Positions 61,440-64,000 of a DNA stretch of 64,000 bases are shown one piece after another. The notes under the pieces were generated by a model. The model did not search any database, was not told where the DNA came from, and saw only the letters and a program-made list of their open reading frames with translations. Source of the stretch: Sphingobacteriales bacterium 46-32. Lineage in GTDB: Bacteria; Bacteroidota; Bacteroidia; Chitinophagales; Chitinophagaceae. Position numbers and translations under genes: made by a program. Where the stretch lies: positions 1,385,203-1,449,202 of the forward strand of contig MKTY01000020.1 in the NCBI GenBank assembly GCA_001898485.1, written 5' to 3'. Within the stretch, counting starts at the first letter, position 1, and each line of letters begins with the position of its first letter.

Positions 61440-62477
61440 ATGGAAGTTCACTATCACGATTACCTGCAACTGGATAAGATACTGGATGCCCAGCATCCGG
61501 AAAGCGATAAACGGGGGTTGCCCGCACATGATGAAATGCTCTTTATTGTCATTCATCAGGCGTATGAACTCTGGTTTAAACAACTGCATCATGAGGTAGA
61601 CAGCATGCTGGCTGTTATGGGCAAACCGAGCCTCAACGATAATTCGCCCGAGTTGCAGACTATTGTACATCGGGTAAACCGCTGTGTGACCATTTTGCGG
61701 GTACTCGTGCACCAAATCGATATCATGGAAACCATGACGCCGATGGATTTTCTCGATTTTCGCGATATGCTGCGGCCCGCTTCGGGCTTTCAGAGCTGGC
61801 AGTTCAAAGAGCTGGAAGCCAAACTGGGACTCAAATTTGAACACCGTCACGGACAGGCCTACTATACAGCACAACTTAAACCCCAGCATGTTGACCTGAT
61901 CAGGCAGGCCGAAACCAGCAAGTCTGTGCTGCAGCTGGTCAATACCTGGCTCGAGCGCATGCCTTTCTTCGGCGATGGACAAATCTGGACCGGCTTTGAG
62001 AATGAAATATCCGTAGAAGGCTGGCACCCTTTCTGGACCCGGTACAGACAGCTTTATCAGCAAAGCCTGGCCAGTGCGGAAAAAGAAAATCAGCAGGCTT
62101 TCGACCTGGTATTTGCCGATAAAACAGAAGCCTCCGCAGACCGGCAACTGTCGCCCGCGGCCAGCCGTGCGGCTCTGTTCATTATGCTGTATCGCGGCTA
62201 CCCGGTGCTGCAACTGCCTTTTCAGCTACTCAACGGATTACTGGAAATAGATGAGCAGCTCAGCTCCTGGCGTTACCGCCATATGAATATGGTGCACCGC
62301 ATGATTGGCACACGCATTGGCACCGGTGGCAGTACCGGCAAAGACTACCTGCGCGCTGCGGCCGACAAACATTATATCTTCCGTGAAGTAGCCCAGCTTA
62401 CCAGTTTCCTGATAGAACGGCGCAGACTACCACAGTTGCCCATTGCCATGGAGCGAAAACTGGGATTCGCGATATAA
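61440..62477 (+). CDS. kynA: Tryptophan 2,3-dioxygenase
   Basis: This 345-residue haem enzyme oxidises L-tryptophan to N-formylkynurenine, the first step of the kynurenine pathway. The N-terminal helix includes DEMLFIVIHQAYELWFKQLH. The axial haem His is in HRMIGTRIGTGGS near residue 284. No other kynurenine genes are in the window. It begins three bases after purD, and the pair is expressed as one unit. A link between purine and tryptophan metabolism is not established. Confidence 0.94.
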   Translation: MEVHYHDYLQLDKILDAQHPESDKRGLPAHDEMLFIVIHQAYELWFKQLHHEVDSMLAVMGKPSLNDNSPELQTIVHRVNRCVTILRVLVHQIDIMETMTPMDFLDFRDMLRPASGFQSWQFKELEAKLGLKFEHRHGQAYYTAQLKPQHVDLIRQAETSKSVLQLVNTWLERMPFFGDGQIWTGFENEISVEGWHPFWTRYRQLYQQSLASAEKENQQAFDLVFADKTEASADRQLSPAASRAALFIMLYRGYPVLQLPFQLLNGLLEIDEQLSSWRYRHMNMVHRMIGTRIGTGGSTGKDYLRAAADKHYIFREVAQLTSFLIERRRLPQLPIAMERKLGFAI

Positions 62478-62482
62478 ATATT

Positions 62483-62530
62483 CATTGGTTGGTCTCAGAC
62501 CAACCAAAAAAGGTCTGAGACCAACCAATG
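62483..62530. repeat. Inverted repeat with 19-bp arms, probable bidirectional terminator
   Basis: Positions 62483-62501 pair perfectly with 62512-62530 around a ten-base A-rich loop. Each arm contains GGTCTCAGACC or its complement, which is itself nearly palindromic. It lies between two convergent genes. The arms may be a copy of a dispersed small palindrome as well as acting as a terminator. Confidence 0.7.
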
Positions 62531-62533
62531 GAA

Positions 62534-63424
62534 TTACATAAATCGACCCTGACCGCTAATGGTTTTATACGGTGTTTTGAAAAACCGCTCCACGGTTTTA
62601 TTAAATTCATCTTTGTAGAGAATAGGCACAGAGTGTCCGGAACCAGGCACAATCCAGAGGTAGGCGCGGGGCAGGCTTTTGTAGATAAGCAGTGTATGTT
62701 CTTCCCTGATCACATCATGATCTCCGCCAATTATCAATGCGGGAGCTTTTATCTGGCCCAGACTGGCGGGGTCAATATGCGGTTGGGTACAGAGCAGGCG
62801 CAGTAGTTTAAAGCTGCTTTTTTCTATGGCATTGAGTGTGGGTTTGGCCGCCAGTGCTTCGTACGAAGGCCGAACCAGGTCCCATACCTCCTGGGGTACT
62901 GCAGTTGTATCGGGCTGCAGATTGGCGCCTACCAGGGCCATTTTCTTTACTTTTTCGGGGTGGCGCAGGGCCAGCAGCAAACCATTAATGCCGCCATCGC
63001 TCCAGCCGATCACATAAGCGGAGTCTATTTTCAGCGAATCGAGTAAAGCTGCATAGTCGTCGGCCATCATTTCATAGGTCAGCGAATCGTTACTGTAATC
63101 GTGGGAGCGTCCCTGGGCCCGGTTGTCGGCAATGATTACTTTATAGTGCTGGGCAAAATAGGGAATCTGATAAATGAAATTGTTGATTGAGCCGCCATTG
63201 CCGTGAATAATGAGAAGAGGTTCGCCGCTGCCATATACCTCATAATACATTTTAAAGCCGCGACCCGAGAAGTATTTTCCTGTTTCTTTATTATGTCCAT
63301 ACGGCACAGCCTTAGGATCTTTTAAGGCGGCTTCAAATTCTCCCATCAGTTTTTCGGCATCTACCTGCGCATGTGCGAGAGCAACCGTAAGTACCAGCGA
63401 TATCAGTGAAAAAAGTCGGATCAT
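62534..63424 (-). CDS. Exported alpha/beta-hydrolase
   Basis: The 296-residue protein has a signal peptide (LISLVLTVALAHAQ). The alpha/beta-hydrolase fold is shown by LLIIHGNGG (oxyanion loop), the nucleophile Ser in VIGWSDGGINGL, the acid in IIGGDHDVI and the catalytic His in PGSGHSVP. The substrate, an ester or similar compound, is not known. It is convergent with kynA. Confidence 0.9.
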   Translation of the reverse strand: MIRLFSLISLVLTVALAHAQVDAEKLMGEFEAALKDPKAVPYGHNKETGKYFSGRGFKMYYEVYGSGEPLLIIHGNGGSINNFIYQIPYFAQHYKVIIADNRAQGRSHDYSNDSLTYEMMADDYAALLDSLKIDSAYVIGWSDGGINGLLLALRHPEKVKKMALVGANLQPDTTAVPQEVWDLVRPSYEALAAKPTLNAIEKSSFKLLRLLCTQPHIDPASLGQIKAPALIIGGDHDVIREEHTLLIYKSLPRAYLWIVPGSGHSVPILYKDEFNKTVERFFKTPYKTISGQGRFM

Positions 63425-63449
63425 GGGTCATTAGTTTTGGGTTAAGGTA

Positions 63450-63490
63450 TTAAAAAAGGCGACCCGCTTTTGAGCGTTCGCCTTTTTTAA
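63450..63490 (-). terminator. Terminator after the small barrel gene
   Basis: A 13-bp stem (63450-63462 with 63478-63490) has a GC core GGCGA/TCGCC and A/T runs. The minus-strand T-run makes it the terminator of the leftward gene starting at 63978. Confidence 0.75.
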
Positions 63491-63510
63491 TGGATCTTTT
63501 ATATGGATGA

Positions 63511-63978
63511 TCAGAAGGTATAGCGGATACCAAGGCCACCCCAGCCACCGTAAAAACCACGGCCGGAACCAAACTCAATGCTGGGCTGCCAGTCGAGCGA
63601 TACGTTGATGGGAGCTCCGTTGAATTTGTAGTCCAGACCCAGTACACCATCCAGACCTACATAAGCACCGTCGCCATATTTGGTACCATAAAAACCAACG
63701 TGGGCGCCAGGGCCGATATACCACTTAAGTCCTTGAGCATCACTGATATCGCCATGAATTTCGTAGAGGGCTGTAAAGCGAACACCGTGGCCATAGAAAT
63801 AGGCAATGGCCTCACCCGCATGATTTTCTGAGAAGAAATGTTTCAGCGAAATACCGCCACCGTCCCATACTTTCACACCCAGTGCGGTGGTATAGGAACT
63901 ACTGTTGGCGCTTTTGCTTTGGGCCTGTGCGGCTACTGAAAACAATAAAACTGCTGCTGCGAATACTACTTTTCTCAT
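63511..63978 (-). CDS. Small outer-membrane beta-barrel protein
   Basis: The 155-residue protein has a signal peptide (MRKVVFAAAVLLFSVAAQAQ). The mature part has eight or so strands rich in Gly and aromatic residues (GVKVWDGGGISLKHFF, then GLKWYIGPGAHVGFYGTKYG) and ends GGWGGLGIRYTF, a typical outer-membrane C-terminus. The family resembles small OmpW/OmpX-like barrels. Its function is unknown. Its start is 22 bases from the right edge of the window. Confidence 0.75.
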   Translation of the reverse strand: MRKVVFAAAVLLFSVAAQAQSKSANSSSYTTALGVKVWDGGGISLKHFFSENHAGEAIAYFYGHGVRFTALYEIHGDISDAQGLKWYIGPGAHVGFYGTKYGDGAYVGLDGVLGLDYKFNGAPINVSLDWQPSIEFGSGRGFYGGWGGLGIRYTF

Positions 63979-64000
63979 AATTTACTTTTTGTGGAAGAAA

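Noticed and set aside
61350-62213. 287-codon leftward open frame
   Set aside because: It lies antisense to the purD end and kynA, both of which have complete catalytic motifs.
1-64000. tRNA, rRNA, riboswitch, prophage or transposase
   Set aside because: I looked in all gaps and found no cloverleaf pattern, conserved riboswitch core or transposase motifs.

Overview
The window comes from a Bacteroidota chromosome, most likely a member of the Chitinophagaceae or a close relative. The evidence is a SusC/SusD pair, a PorZ-type type IX secretion protein with a C-terminal sorting domain, DUF1800/DUF1501 and DUF5777 genes, SprB-type repeats, ECF sigma factors paired with membrane partners, and start regions that lack Shine-Dalgarno motifs but often carry the Bacteroidota -7 element TAnnTTTG. 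There are no rRNA or tRNA genes, transposases, phage genes or CRISPR arrays. This is ordinary core chromosome with some accessory transport and surface genes.

Layout. 1-4 kb: a DUF5777 barrel, a SprB-repeat/cytochrome c lipoprotein and an ECF sigma factor with a membrane-anchored barrel protein. 4-14 kb: housekeeping genes birA, rsfS, ftsH, a LUD protein, a GGCT-like protein, lpxH, an MscS channel, a thioredoxin-like protein, a MerR regulator and an M23 peptidase. 14-22 kb: alaS, a GNAT enzyme, a two-PDZ protein, gatB, a TlpA-like lipoprotein and an unknown exported protein. 22-28 kb: a SusC/SusD/lipoprotein uptake operon. 28-34 kb: an RND exporter, porZ and recO. 33.5-37 kb: a tight operon of amidohydrolase, MauG-like peroxidase and small cytochrome c. 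37-43 kb: a lipoprotein, prfA, a DUF937-like protein, a gene-poor stretch with a candidate small RNA, vanZ, a 108-bp tandem repeat, a second sigma/anti-sigma pair and gcvH. 43-51 kb: an outer-membrane receptor, cyclophilin, serS, small cytochrome c, M43 metalloprotease and AlkB-type hydroxylase. 51-64 kb: DUF1800-DUF1501, an OPT and two POT peptide transporters, purD with tryptophan 2,3-dioxygenase, an alpha/beta hydrolase and a small barrel protein.

Functional themes. The gene set fits an aerobic heterotroph living on polymers and peptides. It has a TonB-dependent receptor with its SusD lipoprotein, three peptide carriers, a secreted metalloprotease and tryptophan oxidation. Several periplasmic haem and thiol-redox lipoproteins are present. 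Two ECF sigma factors lie directly upstream of a cognate membrane partner.

The least explained content is non-coding. A dispersed family of long, imperfect polypurine/polypyrimidine inverted repeats occurs four times in 64 kb. Three copies start at, or run into, the stop codon of a leftward gene, and one of them has expanded into four nearly identical 108-bp tandem units. There is also a possible small RNA of about 105 nt with its own -7 element and a strong terminator, and several -7 elements lie so close to start codons that the transcripts may be leaderless or nearly so. I found no clearly new multi-gene defence or biosynthetic system.
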